DNA of 64,000 bases from Rotaria sordida (Eukaryota > Rotifera > Eurotatoria > Philodinida > Philodinidae). Shown here one piece after another: positions 35,406 through 46,869 of this stretch. The position numbers and the translations under genes are program-made. The stretch covers positions 124,001 through 188,000 of the forward strand of contig CAJNOL010000175.1 in assembly GCA_905250125.1 (NCBI GenBank), given 5' to 3'. The notes below the pieces were generated by a model. That model made no database searches. It saw only the letters and a list, made by a program, of their open reading frames with translations, and was not told the origin of the DNA. Position 1 is the stretch's first letter; each line of letters starts with the position of its first letter.

Positions 35406-37353
35406 ATGAATAATTTATATTTATCACCATCACTTCATCATATACATCATCGAAAACAACCTTATTTATATAAACAAAAAGCATTAAATCAAAATCGATC
35501 TTTATCACCAATACATATACATCAACAAATTTCAACCAAAAGTACATATTCATCATCGTATACATCATTAAATTCTTATTTAAAAGAATTTAATTTAACA
35601 AATAAAGATTTCTTTGAATTACGACAAGCACTTAAAACAATATTTTATTATATACAACCTAAAATTATATGTAATCATAAACAATTACTTAAACAACGTT
35701 TAACAAGTCCATATTTACAACAACAATTAAATACAGATGATCAATCATCATTACCACTTTATACAAATGAATATTTTATTCGTAATGGTTTATTAAATCA
35801 TAATGATGGTCCAGAAATTCATGATAATCATTGTCAATCAATAAATTTATGTTATTCAAATCATTCGAAACCAATTATTCATTTACAAACTTATCCATCT
35901 TCATGTTATTCATCATCATTATCATCAAATTCAATGATGTTAACATCTCCTGTGAATATTTCATTACCATTAGAATTACTTTCTAATCAAAAATATTTAT
36001 TTACAGCATTAACAAGTAATTTTACATTAGAGAAAGATAATAATAATAATGAAACAAAATCAATGATAATACGACGAAATAAAGTACAAGCATGGGAAAG
36101 AGAAAATAGTTTACAACAAAAAACATCATTAACATATTCTTCAATACAAGAGAATAATCAATTTGAAACATCTGAATCTCATCGCAATTCAATTATTCAA
36201 GTGAATGATCTGAATAACATCGAAAGTAAAACTGTTGAAGGTAAAAAATGTTCTACTGTTTGAAATTATAAAAAGTTAGGCATTGGAGCAAAATATTCAA
36301 AACATATGAAGAAAGATAACACTACCGATCTATAGAAGTGATCGAATCGAAGGACTCAGCTTCCCTCCTGGACGAAGCTTTCGAAAAATGTATTTTTTCT
36401 GATACAAATTTGTGTTACTGTTTGCATTGAAATTTATATTTTACTATTTTGTGTCAGTAAAAAAAAACTACATCTTTCAAAAATCTCGCCAGGAGGAGTT
36501 GAGCCTTCCTAGGCCAAAATTCTGATTCCGCCACTGGTCGATAGGCATAGTCAGATATACTTTTAATCAATGTTATTATTCGATTACGTAACTGGTCATC
36601 AGGATGAACAAAACCTTTATCCATATAAAACTGAACAAACAAACCAACATATATTGTCTGTATAAGTTTATTCTAACACATCATCAATAGTTGAAATTGA
36701 TAGAAATCTATGATGTAGACCATATAGGTATGGTTGTGAATCCTCTCTCAATTTGTATCCACCCGCTTTTTGATAAAAAAATATTTTTTCCTCCAAAAAT
36801 ATGATTATTATATTTCTAAAGTTAAATTAAAAGTCTTTATTAATCACTCTATAACATTATGGTTTCTTTTACTACTTTCATACATCATCTTTCGATATTT
36901 TTATTTTTCGATCAAATTCAGATTTACCTATTCAAACAGCATCGATAGTTGAAGATGATAAGACAATGAAAACTATGGAAGAATCTATTATTAAGAAGGA
37001 TATTTCGTTAAGAATATGTAATAAAGAAAAAGAAAAATTATTGGAAGACAAGAATATTGATGATTTATTTCCTATGGTGAAAATACTTGGTAGGAAATGA
37101 ATTTTTTTTTGTTTGAGCAGATTAATTCAAATCTTATTATTTAGCTCCATATATTATTATTCGTGATTCTTTCCATCGAAATTCAAATAATAATCGTTTA
37201 AATGATATATCGTCAATAAATATTGATAATCAAACTACTAAAAACTCTATACAAAATGTTAATCGATTAATAAAAGTATCAGAAAAACGATCTTTAACTG
37301 ATGTATTAGATTCAACATTGATAACAGTCAAACGTCAGTCACTGTTGTTGTGA
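35406..37353 (+). CDS. Unknown His/Ser/Asn-rich protein, probable 3 exons
   Basis: Proposed exons 35406-36240, 36922-37089 and 37145-37353 join in frame to 403 residues. The first exon alone stays open to 36263, but a GTAAAA donor at 36241 leaves one base that fits the AG acceptor at 36921. The downstream exons are coding-like, in phase, and end cleanly at TGA 37351-37353. The protein is rich in Ser, His, Asn and Tyr with no signal peptide or membrane segment. The one ordered-looking piece is NKDFFELRQALKTIFYYIQP (residues about 69-88). The C-terminal exons read LPIQTASIVEDDK, DDLFPMVKILAPYIIIRDS and RSLTDVLDSTLITVKRQ. The long first intron (681 bp, against about 55 bp elsewhere) holds a MITE and an antisense relic. 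I do not recognise the family. Alternative: an intronless 285-residue protein ending at 36263. Confidence 0.55.
36336..36536. mobile_element. hAT-like MITE, about 200 bp, inside an intron
   Basis: The right end read inward is CAGTGGCGGAATCAG, a typical hAT-type terminus; the left end AAGTGATCGAATCGAAGG is a decayed version. Inverted subterminal blocks correspond: CTCAGCTTCCCTCCTGG-CGAAG on the left, CTCAACTCCTCCTGGCGAG on the right. Flanking 8-mers ATCTATAG (36328-36335) and GTCGATAG (36537-36544) agree at 6 of 8 positions, as an old 8-bp target duplication. Non-coding. Confidence 0.6.
36545..36770 (-). pseudogene. Antisense coding relic interrupted by the MITE
   Basis: On the minus strand 36545-36650 encodes GLFVQFYMDKGFVHPDDQL and NRIITLIKSISDYAYR without a stop, with a TTTGTTCAG acceptor-like site at its start. 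Further upstream another frame gives EDSQPYLYGLHHRFLS, so a frameshift separates the two pieces. The open frame runs into the MITE at 36544. Beyond the other side of the element (36327 and below) the minus strand stays open for roughly 20 more codons to a stop. This looks like a dead gene fragment lying inside an intron of the plus-strand gene. Family not recognised. Confidence 0.35.
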
Positions 37354-37618
37354 ACTTTATCAATTATTAACTAGACTCAATAAATTAATAATAATGAATA
37401 AGTATAACAAAGGAAAAAGAATTATTTGACTGCTATAGTTGAAACACAAATATCTTTAAAAAAAACCTGCTAAAATAACTTTATGAGAGATTGATATGTA
37501 TACAGAAAGTCTAATAATATAGATTTTAATGAATTCTTTTCTTGATTAAAATATTTCACGATCTAATAGCAGAAGAAATTAAAATAAATATCTGTTTTAG
37601 AAATTCATTTCTGATCTT

Positions 37619-39254
37619 TTATGATAATCGTTCGAAGCTATTGAATAGATGTAATTCAATAATTGTTTCTTCAAATTCTTGGTTTTCTATTTCATTCTCT
37701 TCTCTCAATGGTAATTTTAATTTAATTTGAGCAGATGTTGTTCCATAATTTCCAGCCCAAAATCATTGACATTTACCTTTCAAATTAATCAACACATTAG
37801 AGGGCATTTCATTGTGTAGTTAATTAATATAACGATAAGTTATACGATACCATTGACAATCTCTATTTGTAAACCAACGTAGATATCGCCATAATTCTAA
37901 ATTGCAAATAGATGAACAATTTCCACGTCCTGCGACACAAATTGTAAAGTCAATTATTGGATTGACAGAAATCAGCTGGAATGAAGATTATAATATACTT
38001 CATTATTATATATATATCTAAAGGATACAGATTAAGCTGACAACTATGTGGTAAAGTAGGTCGTGTACTTCATCGTCGAATACCTTTCGATCATCTATGT
38101 TTGAGTTTCGTTTCGACGATCACTCCTTATATTCACTCTTTCTAAATAGTTATCATATATATCAGCATATAGCCAATAGCTTCGATCATCATAATGAAGA
38201 TCGTCGAAAACAGGTATTGTCGATAGCCACGTCGCCTAAATACAAATTATCGATTTTCGAGAATATGACTCTCAGTGAAGAGTATATTGGCCATGCAACT
38301 TTATCAAATCTATTATATAGAAATAAACCGACGATTGTCTTTTTTGTGAAATACAATCTAAAAGAACTGTTGAAGTATAGGTATAAAAATTTAGACCTCC
38401 TCGCCCCCAAACATACACATATCGTGACAGGCGTTGACATATAATCATAGGCTGCATATCAATAATATCTCGTTATAATATACATGAACTACATCCTTAT
38501 CACATATTCTCGAAGATTAAGTAAAAAGAAAATGAAGAAATGTGTCCCCAAATAGATAAAATAAAACAATCTCTCTAAGATTGGTCAGAGTAGCTATATC
38601 ATGTTTCATATTTTAATCCTTAAGAGATTGAGCTAACAGCTTTTTTTTTTATACAATTCCATTTTTCTTCTTTTCTAAGTAATTGAATATTACCATGTTG
38701 ATATTGTTCCCGAGTATATGATGTCATATAACAAGATGAAACTAGACCAAATGCATCGTAAAACAGATTACAACCAACAGAAATTTGTTTCCATTGAATA
38801 TTTCTACTCCAAAATTGATTTTGTTCATCTTGATTATTATTGTTATTATTGAAATCCAAAAGATTATAATCAGGATAGAATGGGTTTGAAAAGTAGAGTT
38901 GTCGAAAATCAATGCCAGCATGAATCGCTAGTGGTTCATTAACAATTTATACATGATTACAATGACATTTTTGCAACCAAAATGTTGGTGAACGGAGAAG
39001 ATTACAAAAAATGACGGCAAATCATTTCCAAAGAAATAAAACTCTTATGAGCACAACGATAGATATGATTCATGAAGAGTGTAAGAAAAATAACATGACG
39101 AAGGAGAAATATTCACATGATTGAAAGATTCATTTGGTGAAGAATAGATAATTGATAGAAATATAAATTCAATTAATTCATCAGAAAGACAATCAAACGG
39201 ATTTAAAGATTTAGCAGCCATACGGAATGTATCAAAATTAGTCATATTTTTCAA
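37619..39254 (-). pseudogene. F-box / F-box-associated (FBA, FBXO2/6-like) pseudogene
   Basis: Reading down the minus strand: an F-box-like start (LNPFDCLSDELIEFIFLSI) from ATG at 39254. Next comes IDFRQLYFSNPFYPDYNLLDF (about 38860-38930), then IQWKQISVGCNLF and YDAFGLVSSCYMTSYTREQ (38650-38810). Next is IIDFTICVAGRGNC and WFTNRDCQWYRITYRYIN (37820-37960), and finally FWAGNYGTTSAQIKLKLP near 37740. The order and the ending (compare FWxGHYGxRVTNSSV of FBA domains) match sugar-chain-binding F-box proteins, the SCF substrate adaptors for glycoprotein ERAD. Stops and frameshifts break it repeatedly. An inserted repeat (about 38270-38620, possibly longer) splits the FBA region. Not functional as it stands. 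Confidence 0.55.
38270..38620 (-). repeat. Dispersed repeat, copy 1 (inside F-box pseudogene)
   Basis: The minus strand from 38620 (AGGATTAAAATATGAAACAT, then AGATTGTTTTATT, GGGACA-ATTTCTTC, TTTTACTTAATC, TATTATAACGAGAT, TTATTGATAT, CTTTTAGATTGT) aligns over about 320 bp with plus-strand 58767-59085. It begins abruptly at the same base in both copies. It is therefore a mobile or duplicated sequence inserted into the pseudogene. An overlapping 115-codon plus-strand frame at 38097-38444 has no recognisable homology. Confidence 0.65.
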
Positions 39255-41285
39255 GCATAAATAAAATGATACAAAAGAACAGCTTTATCAGATAATTCAT
39301 AGCAACTTATGTCAGTAAGGCAAACGACAAAAATTTTAAATTATTTACATTACACTAAGGAGACATACACCTATTATAATCAAATATGATTTTTATTTCG
39401 TTATATAAATTTTGTTACTCAACTAAAATAAATAAGACTCGATTCGAGAGGATCTGATTGACTAGTCACTGGAACGTGATATTGGTTAAAACTGCAGTCA
39501 ATGTTATGCCTACTAAAACTTAGCTTTTGTAAATGTTAAAATCTTTTTCTTATGTTATTTAAATCCGATTAAATCTTTATTTACTGACTAGTTTCTTTTT
39601 ACTTTAAAACGAAACAAAGTATTGGTTGATATAGAATTAAAACTCTTGAAACAAAATAAGATATTGAAAGTCACGAATTGGACTATAAGTTGACACATTG
39701 ATCGACATCGGCTAAAACTTTTCAATGAATTTTACAAAAATTTTGTTAATTTCGAGAAATCTTGAAATGAAAAAGAGACAAAACGATGGTAGACAACTTA
39801 TTGACAAGAAATCAGACGATAACATCTTCAAAAGCTAATTTAGGACGTTAGAAATTTTTAAAAATTAAATATCTATATAATTATATATCACGGTGACGGT
39901 AACTAAAATCTTCAGCAACTATTTTGGGCAACGGCGGTGACGCGGCTGAATCGCTTGAGTGTTGACAATGAGTATTATGTAAATATCTTATTCATTATTC
40001 GTATAGTCAAATGAGAAAACTAATCATAACATATATTCACAAAAATGAGAGAGTTAAGCTTAAAAAATGAGTTCTACTCAGACAGTATTAGATCTTAAAT
40101 GCATCATGTGAATCAAAAGTGGTGTGCCGACAAGGGGAAAAAGTTGATTGCTATCAAAAATTCAGCTTTTTCCTGTTCTACACCGATCAATTTCTGATAT
40201 TTAATCCAATCATCAGTTTATCATTGAATTCAACGGATTTGAAACTGCTTGATTGCGGCTGATGAGAACGAACTATTTAGTAAATGCTATCGGTAGCTGT
40301 GACCATATCTCAGCAAAGACAATGTTAATAAACGAATTTAAATGTACTCTAAAGGAATTTGAACACGAAAAAAGTTTTATATTGTGTACTTAATTTGAAC
40401 GTATGATTGTGGTTGATTTGAAAAAATGTAGAAGATTATATTCGTGAAGTAAAATACGCCGACTTGTAGAGAATCTCAAGAGCAATCTTTTGAGAGAAAA
40501 AAAGTTCTCTGAATTAAGTGAGAAAGAAAAATATAATCAATCGAATTTATTGTATGCCATTTTTTATAATGAATAAATCTGAATCATTAATCAATTTAAA
40601 TATCAAAATATCGATATAATTCAAAATAATTTGAGACAATCAAACTCCTAGGTCGTATACATGATAATGAGAATATATAATTTAAGCATCGACAATAGGA
40701 AAATAATCAGAATTGAAATGAAGAAGATATCCTTACAGATTCTTCAACTAGGTAAACAATCTGTTTTCATCCATATGGACATTTGAGTAACACGATTATT
40801 GCATCTGTTCTCTATGAGCAATGAACAGAACTCTTATTAAGGACATGAGTATAGGTGTGTAGGATGTGGATATGAGTTTTCTCTTCGGTAAAATTTACAC
40901 TCATGCCTTAGTTCTATTTTTCTGTTATTGTTGTTGTTTATTGTTATTTGCATAGGATTTCTATTATTTTTATAATTAATTAGATATTTATGATTATATT
41001 AGTGATTTCTACATCTTAATTAAATAAATGTGTAACTTGTACTTGTAATCAATAAGAGTTTAGTTCGTTGTTCATGGGAGATGAGCATTGTTGAGAAGTA
41101 AATGTTGCTGGGAGCAGCTGTCTGGGATACAACAGTCATGAACTCAGACATTTGAATAATAAATATTCTTTACGTAATAATACTAAAATATATCTTGTAA
41201 TTAATCAAATATTATTTTCACAGCCTGAGTAAATAGTTTCTATTAAAAAATATAAAAAGACAAGTTTCTTCGATGAGATACTAAA
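39255..41285. other. Intergenic region
   Basis: 2 kb without an ORF of note. About 39690-39910 is one copy of a dispersed repeat whose second copy lies inverted at about 62790-63000. A GC-richer patch at 39895-39960 (GGTGACGGTAACT, GGCAACGGCGGTGACGCGGCTG) has no assigned role. The rest is AT-rich 3' flank of the ligase gene. Confidence 0.5.
39690..39910 (+). repeat. Dispersed repeat pair, copy 1
   Basis: ACATTGATCGACATCGGCTAAAA, TTTCGAGAAATCTTGAAAT, TTATTGACAAGAAATCAGACG and CATCTTCAAAAGCTAAT match, in order, the reverse complement of about 62790-63000. Identity is roughly three quarters by eye. Confidence 0.65.
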
Positions 41286-43298
41286 TTATGAAGATATTGT
41301 TGATAGTTCTTTCAACATTGCTTCTGTTAATTTGAATTTTTGTACTTTGCCTGTTGATGTTATAAATGGAGCAAATGATTCAATCACTTTCACATATTTT
41401 GGCACTTTGAAAAAGGCAATTTTAGTTTTTAAGAATTGTCTCACTTCTTCAACATTATCAATTTTTGTTCCTGCTTTTACTTTTATCCATGCACAAACAA
41501 CTTCACCATATCGTTGATCAGGTACACTAAATACTTGTGCTTCAGCAATATTTGGATGTTCCAAAAGATAATTTTCTATTTCAACTGGATACACATTTAT
41601 ACCACCAACAATAATCATTTCTTTTCTACGTGATCGAAAATAAATATAACCATCTTCATCCATGATACCTAGATCACCAGTTTTCAACCAGCCAGAAGAT
41701 GTTATTGTTTCACGTGTTTTTTCTTCATCACCATAATAACCTAAATATATAAATCAATTTATAGAATATTTTCTTTTAGAAAAGACTAACCTTTCATAAT
41801 ATTATAACTTCTTGCACAAATTTCACCTTCTTCACCAATAGGTAGAATACGACCATTTGTATCTGCTATTTTCGTTTCTACATGAGGTATTGCTTTACCA
41901 ACTGAGGTAAATCGACGTTGCTTATCATCTCCGGCATATATACTCAGGACTAAACCACCCGTATTTTCTGTTTGACCATATACTTGACTCATAGTTTTGA
42001 TTGGAAATTCACGTTCTATTTGTTCCATTAGTGATACATTAACAGGAGTTGCACCAATCATACCATATAAAAGAGAACTCATATCATATTCTTTTCTTTT
42101 AGGATGTTGAAGAATATCTCGAAAAATAATTGGTGGCCCTATGATTGCAGTGCATTTTTCTTCTTGAATAGTACGCATTGATTCCATTGTATCAGGTAAA
42201 ATTGCAGGAAATGCTGTAAAATAACCCGGCCCATTTATATTCAAAGTACCCCCTATTTCACCGAATATATGAAATGCTGGAACTGGACAACAGGTACGAC
42301 TCATCAATGTTCGATGAGTATAATACATAGGAGCACTACTATTTAGTCTAAAAGAAAAAGCAGCATATCAATTCTTTTTTTTTGTGTGCTTTACAACAAA
42401 AGAAGACATCTTTGTCTAAATACTTACAAATTGAAGTTGGTTAATGTTGCTGCTTTTGGTTGTCCAGTAGTACCTGATGTATAGAAAATAGCAAGTGGAG
42501 TATCACCATCTAATTGTAATTGACGTTCACACAGTTTTTCTTGTCGACTTCCTGCACCTTTACGAATAAGATCACTATATAAATGGATTCTTCCTGAAAT
42601 ACGATTTGTGCTTTCATTGTCTTTTCCATAGTCACCAGCTGTTAATATCACATGTTTTAATGTTGGTACTAATTTTGCATTTAATTCACCTTTGGTTTCA
42701 ACAAGTTCAGGTACTACTTTATTTAAGATTTTCATAGAATCAATTGTTTTTATATTTGGTCTCATTATTAAACCTTTACAACCAACTTTATTAATACAAT
42801 AGGTTAATTCACGTTCCATATAAGCTGGATTGATATTTACCTATAATAGAAATATTGAGATATACATAGATTGTTGAAAAAATAAAATACTTTAATTAAG
42901 CCAACTTTCGATGCAGCATAAGTCATTGCACAATTTTCTGACGTATTCGGTAACCAAACACCAATTCGATCACCTTTTTCAAAGCCAAGTTCAATGAGAC
43001 TTGTTGCTAAACTATTGACTTCATCAAGAAATGATTTATATGTATATCTTTTATTTCCTTCACCTTTAAATAAATAACATTCATGATTAGGATCTTTACC
43101 AGCAAGTTGATCTAAATGTTGACCAACTGTATGATATAAAAGTGGAGTATCTGATGCATGATGATAATAACTTTGAATACATTTCGATGAAGGGGAGGAA
43201 GTTTTTGTGTCAGATGATGAAAAACGTGAAGAAAGAGTAAATATAAATGGATACAATGATCGATTAAATATCCACGTTCGAGATGATCTTGCTAGCAT
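41286..43298 (-). CDS. ACSF2: Medium-chain acyl-CoA ligase, mitochondrial (ACSF2-like), 4 exons
   Basis: Minus-strand exons 42891-43298, 42428-42840, 41791-42347 and 41286-41740 join in frame to 610 residues, the normal size for ACSF2. An Arg/Ser-rich, acid-poor N-terminus (MLARSSRTWIFNRSLYPFIF) looks like a mitochondrial presequence. ANL-superfamily motifs occur in order: GDRIGVWLPNTSEN; the AMP-binding P-loop YTSGTTGQPKAATLTN (about 257-272); PVPAFHIFG; YGQTEN (about 395); WLKTGDLGIMDEDG (about 477-490); the hinge RRKEMIIVGGINVYPVEIE; and STGKVQKFKL with the C-terminal catalytic Lys. The NINPAYMEREL and VGCKGLI segments are typical of the ACSF2 branch. It converts a fatty acid, ATP and CoA to acyl-CoA, AMP and PPi. 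All key residues are present. A decayed copy of its last exon lies at about 46.9-47.2 kb. Confidence 0.92.
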
Positions 43299-43787
43299 TT
43301 TAATAACCTAAAAAATGAAGGACATATGTAATTATTAGATAACTGCAGATGAAACGTATAATTGTATTTCATGAAAATTTCATTTTGGAGAATTTTCCAT
43401 AGCAGAGAACGTCACAAGACTGTTTTTACCGTTCTGCAAGACAATGGACTCTTCGACGGCCGGTCTGTAGGAGGATATTTTCGTTACGTTTTTGGCAAAG
43501 ATAAATACTTGTCTACATATGAGGGACGATGCCAAGCATCATAGACTTACTATTTATAGAAAAATCATTTACAATATAATCATGTTAATAAACTTTATCA
43601 CACATTTTTCAGCAAAAATGAAATGAACAATTTAAAAGTGCTCGATATCCATAAGATAAATAAAACAAACATAAAGATATAGTATTCAAAATGTAATCAA
43701 TATAAACAGATGGACAACGAAAAAGGATAAGTTTTCTTTGTATTGCTATGTCTTGAATACCTCATTTGAACAAATAAATAATTATTA

Positions 43788-44063
43788 TCAATGTGACTTG
43801 ATAATAAATACGTTCAATTTTTGAGAAAAAGTCAATGGAACTGAGATAAATAATCTTTGCACCAAAGCACTAGTCGCCGGTATAGCATGTACTCGTCTAA
43901 CTACTACTGATAATGATGAAAGATGACGAGGATTTTCACTACTAGACCAGAACTTTATGGAGTCACGATCAATTTTGGTGACTTGAGTATTGGACAGCAC
44001 TTGAACAGTATCTCCCAGTGACTGCATCTTACACTGCAGAACATTGTAGATTCTGACAGACAC
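43788..44063 (-). pseudogene. hAT transposase relic, C-terminal dimerisation domain
   Basis: The minus-strand frame encodes FWSSSENPRHLSSLSVVVRR and VHAIPATSALVQRLFIS. This fits the hAT C-terminal dimerisation signature (W..N...FP.LS.LA...L.IPATSA..ERxFS) with Val-Gln replacing the usual Ser-Glu. Only about 90 codons remain, with no DDE core recognisable around it, so it is dead. It is the only transposase trace I can recognise in the window, and a fitting source family for the hAT-like MITEs at 27.9 and 36.3 kb. Confidence 0.5.
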
Positions 44064-45744
44064 ACGTCCTGTGCCGTTCTCTGTTTCATACTAATACCAT
44101 ATTTATGAGCATATTGTGAGAATGAAAAAAACAGGCTCTATTAATGAGTTTTTGCTTGCTTTCTCAGAAGTGTCCTAGAAAATTGTATAACTTTTGGAAG
44201 AATAGAAGATATTTGTATTAGCTATTTGTAACCTTTATGAGATAACATTACAGTCGACTTTTTTGTTTGCTGTCCTATATTTCATAATAATCTTTTCAAG
44301 ATCTAGAAAGAAATAACTGAAGATTTTTTTGTCTGAAATGATTTGATACTAGAAAAAAAACCGAATATCTTTACCATAAAGTGTATTTTGTGATCGAAAA
44401 GAGGATATTTTGTACGAGTGCAACGTATTATAAGACTGAACTGTCAAAGAATGAAAATAGAATCGTTTATAGGAATGTTTGCTTTTTCATATCCAAGTCA
44501 ATGATTCCGATTCCAGGATCCGTGGGTTTCCACAGAGAATCCGTTAGAAAACTCAAGAAAATGGTAAGAGCTTAGAAACATGGATGCCGTGATTGGAATC
44601 GATTGCTGGGTTTTTCGAGTTTAGAAGTGAAACGACTATAATCGGACAAAGTCGATCGCCGAATTCCTGCTTCCAAATTCTCACACTCTCCTGAGTTTTT
44701 TGTCAGAAAACGGCTCATATTTCTTGGTCTAAGTAGGACAAGAATGTCAAATTTTGAATATTCTTTTTAATAATATAGTGATTAATCTCATAATTGCTCA
44801 AAATCGAGTTAGAAATAAATTGTCCGATGATAACAAATATTTCTATATTAAATTTACACAGCAGAAAATAAAAGAAATTGCCGTACTTTGAAGAAATCGA
44901 TTGTACAGAACGCAATGGACTGCAACAAATGTAAATGTGCTTGATAAATATAGACTGCACGAGGCAATTAAATACAAGTCATCAGATAGACGCTGCTTTC
45001 GTTATATTGCAAAAGATTTATCTATGAGGCGGAGAGAATAATGGCTAAGAAACGAAAAAAAAGGTCTCGACCACGTGCAATTAATTTACCTTAGTGTCTT
45101 TCAATATTTGTTTATGATAGCTGAAGATCGGTTTTTATGTTTTCATTCTCTTCTATTTTGCATTCTCTATATTTACTCTACCTAGAATAAGCAACCAACG
45201 ACAGCCTAGTCATAAGAATAACCTATATCAACCCATTACATACTGGAGACGCTTTTTATGCATGTAATCGAATGAAAAGCGTCAAAAAAAAAGGTAAAAT
45301 AACTCAAATAAACAACATTCTCTATTTTTTTCTTTGTTTTTATTTAAATAAGCACTAAGAAAGAATACAATTGGTTTTTGTTTCTTTTCTTAAGAATATA
45401 AAGATAATGTGAGCAGATAAGTAGAATGAATTTGAATTCAAATATAGATTCATTAGCTGCAAGAAGATAAAAAGTAGTAGATTATGAATCATTATTTCGA
45501 TAAAAAAATAGAATAAGCAATGATTATATCAAACGATCTTAGTATTAAGAATTTTTTCCTCGTTTTTTTTTATATTCATTGTTCAACCAGAATAAATAAG
45601 TCCCTACGGAAATTAACAATAAGAGCTTCACAAAGAAAATTATTAAATATTGAAGATAATCCATCATTTTTGATTCGCTGTTATCTTGAAGATGCTTAAA
45701 ACTAATGAGTAACAATCTATCATAGTCAATTTAAAATAGGAAGG

Positions 45745-46650
45745 TCATCAACAAGTTTTGAGACTGATTTTATTGAAAATCAAGAAGTAGCATTGGTGCA
45801 TTAGTATTATTGTCTGTATGTAGTTCATACAGTTCTCGTTCTATAGACGGCATGAACTGTGATCGATTAAGCATTCATATCCAGATATAGCAATACATTT
45901 TAAATTATCCCTATACATTGATAGAAAACCGAAAACTCGAACAAAATTTTGTATTTTGAGTGGTGAATTTCCATCCAACGCTTATGAAAGTAGAGTCGTA
46001 GCTTGTAGTGATAATATTATATCATTCACTATGATTTTTGAACAGGCTCGTCGTTATAATGATGGATAAATCAGCATTTATATATGAACAATGTATAGGT
46101 TTACATTTGCTATTGAATGTGACATTCATATTCGAACAGATTTCAGTCATTTATAATTGATCATGTAAAATGCAATGTACCATACATTTGAAATGCTAAA
46201 ATTATTTGCTGTTTACTGAATTGCTATTTGAGACTTTCCGATGACTAAGCTTTTAATTGTTTTTTAATATTCGCGTCGTCCACTTCAAAGATCATTGTCA
46301 ATACTTAATTGTACATCTTTAAAACTGTAATTTCATTCAGAAACTGTAGTGTGTAATGAAATATCGGTTACTATAACCTGCCATCATATATGCATAAATA
46401 TTGGATGGAGATTAATCTTCCGGTGTTGAGAACTTTATCATTGAAGGATGGTCAAATTTTAAAATTTCCTATTAGTAAATATGAAGTGATCTAAAAAGTG
46501 TTTTTATATCTGGACATAAATGATTAATCGATCAGAGCTTATGACATCTGTAGGTCGAGAACTGTATGAACCACATGCAGACAACAAGGCTAATGCAGCA
46601 GTACTTCTTGTTGTTATTAAATAAAATTAGTCTCGGAAGTTTTTGAACAG
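45745..46650. repeat. Long palindrome (foldback element), family G
   Basis: Left TGTAGTTCATACAGTTCTCGTTCTATAGACG pairs with the right arm read inward, TGTGGTTCATACAGTTCTCGACCTACAGATG. Further in, ATCGATTAAGCATTCATATCCAGATATA pairs with ATCGATTAATCATTTATGTCCAGATATA. Outer similarity continues (TTTTATTGAAAATCAAGAAG / TTTTATTTAATAACAACAAGAAG). The central 450 bp is unpaired and contains no gene. Confidence 0.7.
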
Positions 46651-46869
46651 CACCCATAATGAAAGCATTCGTATGATCATTATTTATGTTCTCGTTACTT
46701 CTCAAGATGGTTTGAGTCTGAATATGAGTCTATAGAATCTGTTTTGTTCAATATTCATGTTTAAACAGTAAATATCTAATTCACATTTATACTAAAATAT
46801 CTTCTTTGACAAATTAAATATTACTGTTACAGTTTGTATCAAATTCTTTTTTTTTTGAAATGATAATAA

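Noticed and set aside
38097-38444. 115-codon plus-strand ORF
   Set aside because: Largely within a dispersed repeat on the opposite strand; the second repeat copy near 58.8-59.1 kb does not keep an equivalent frame.
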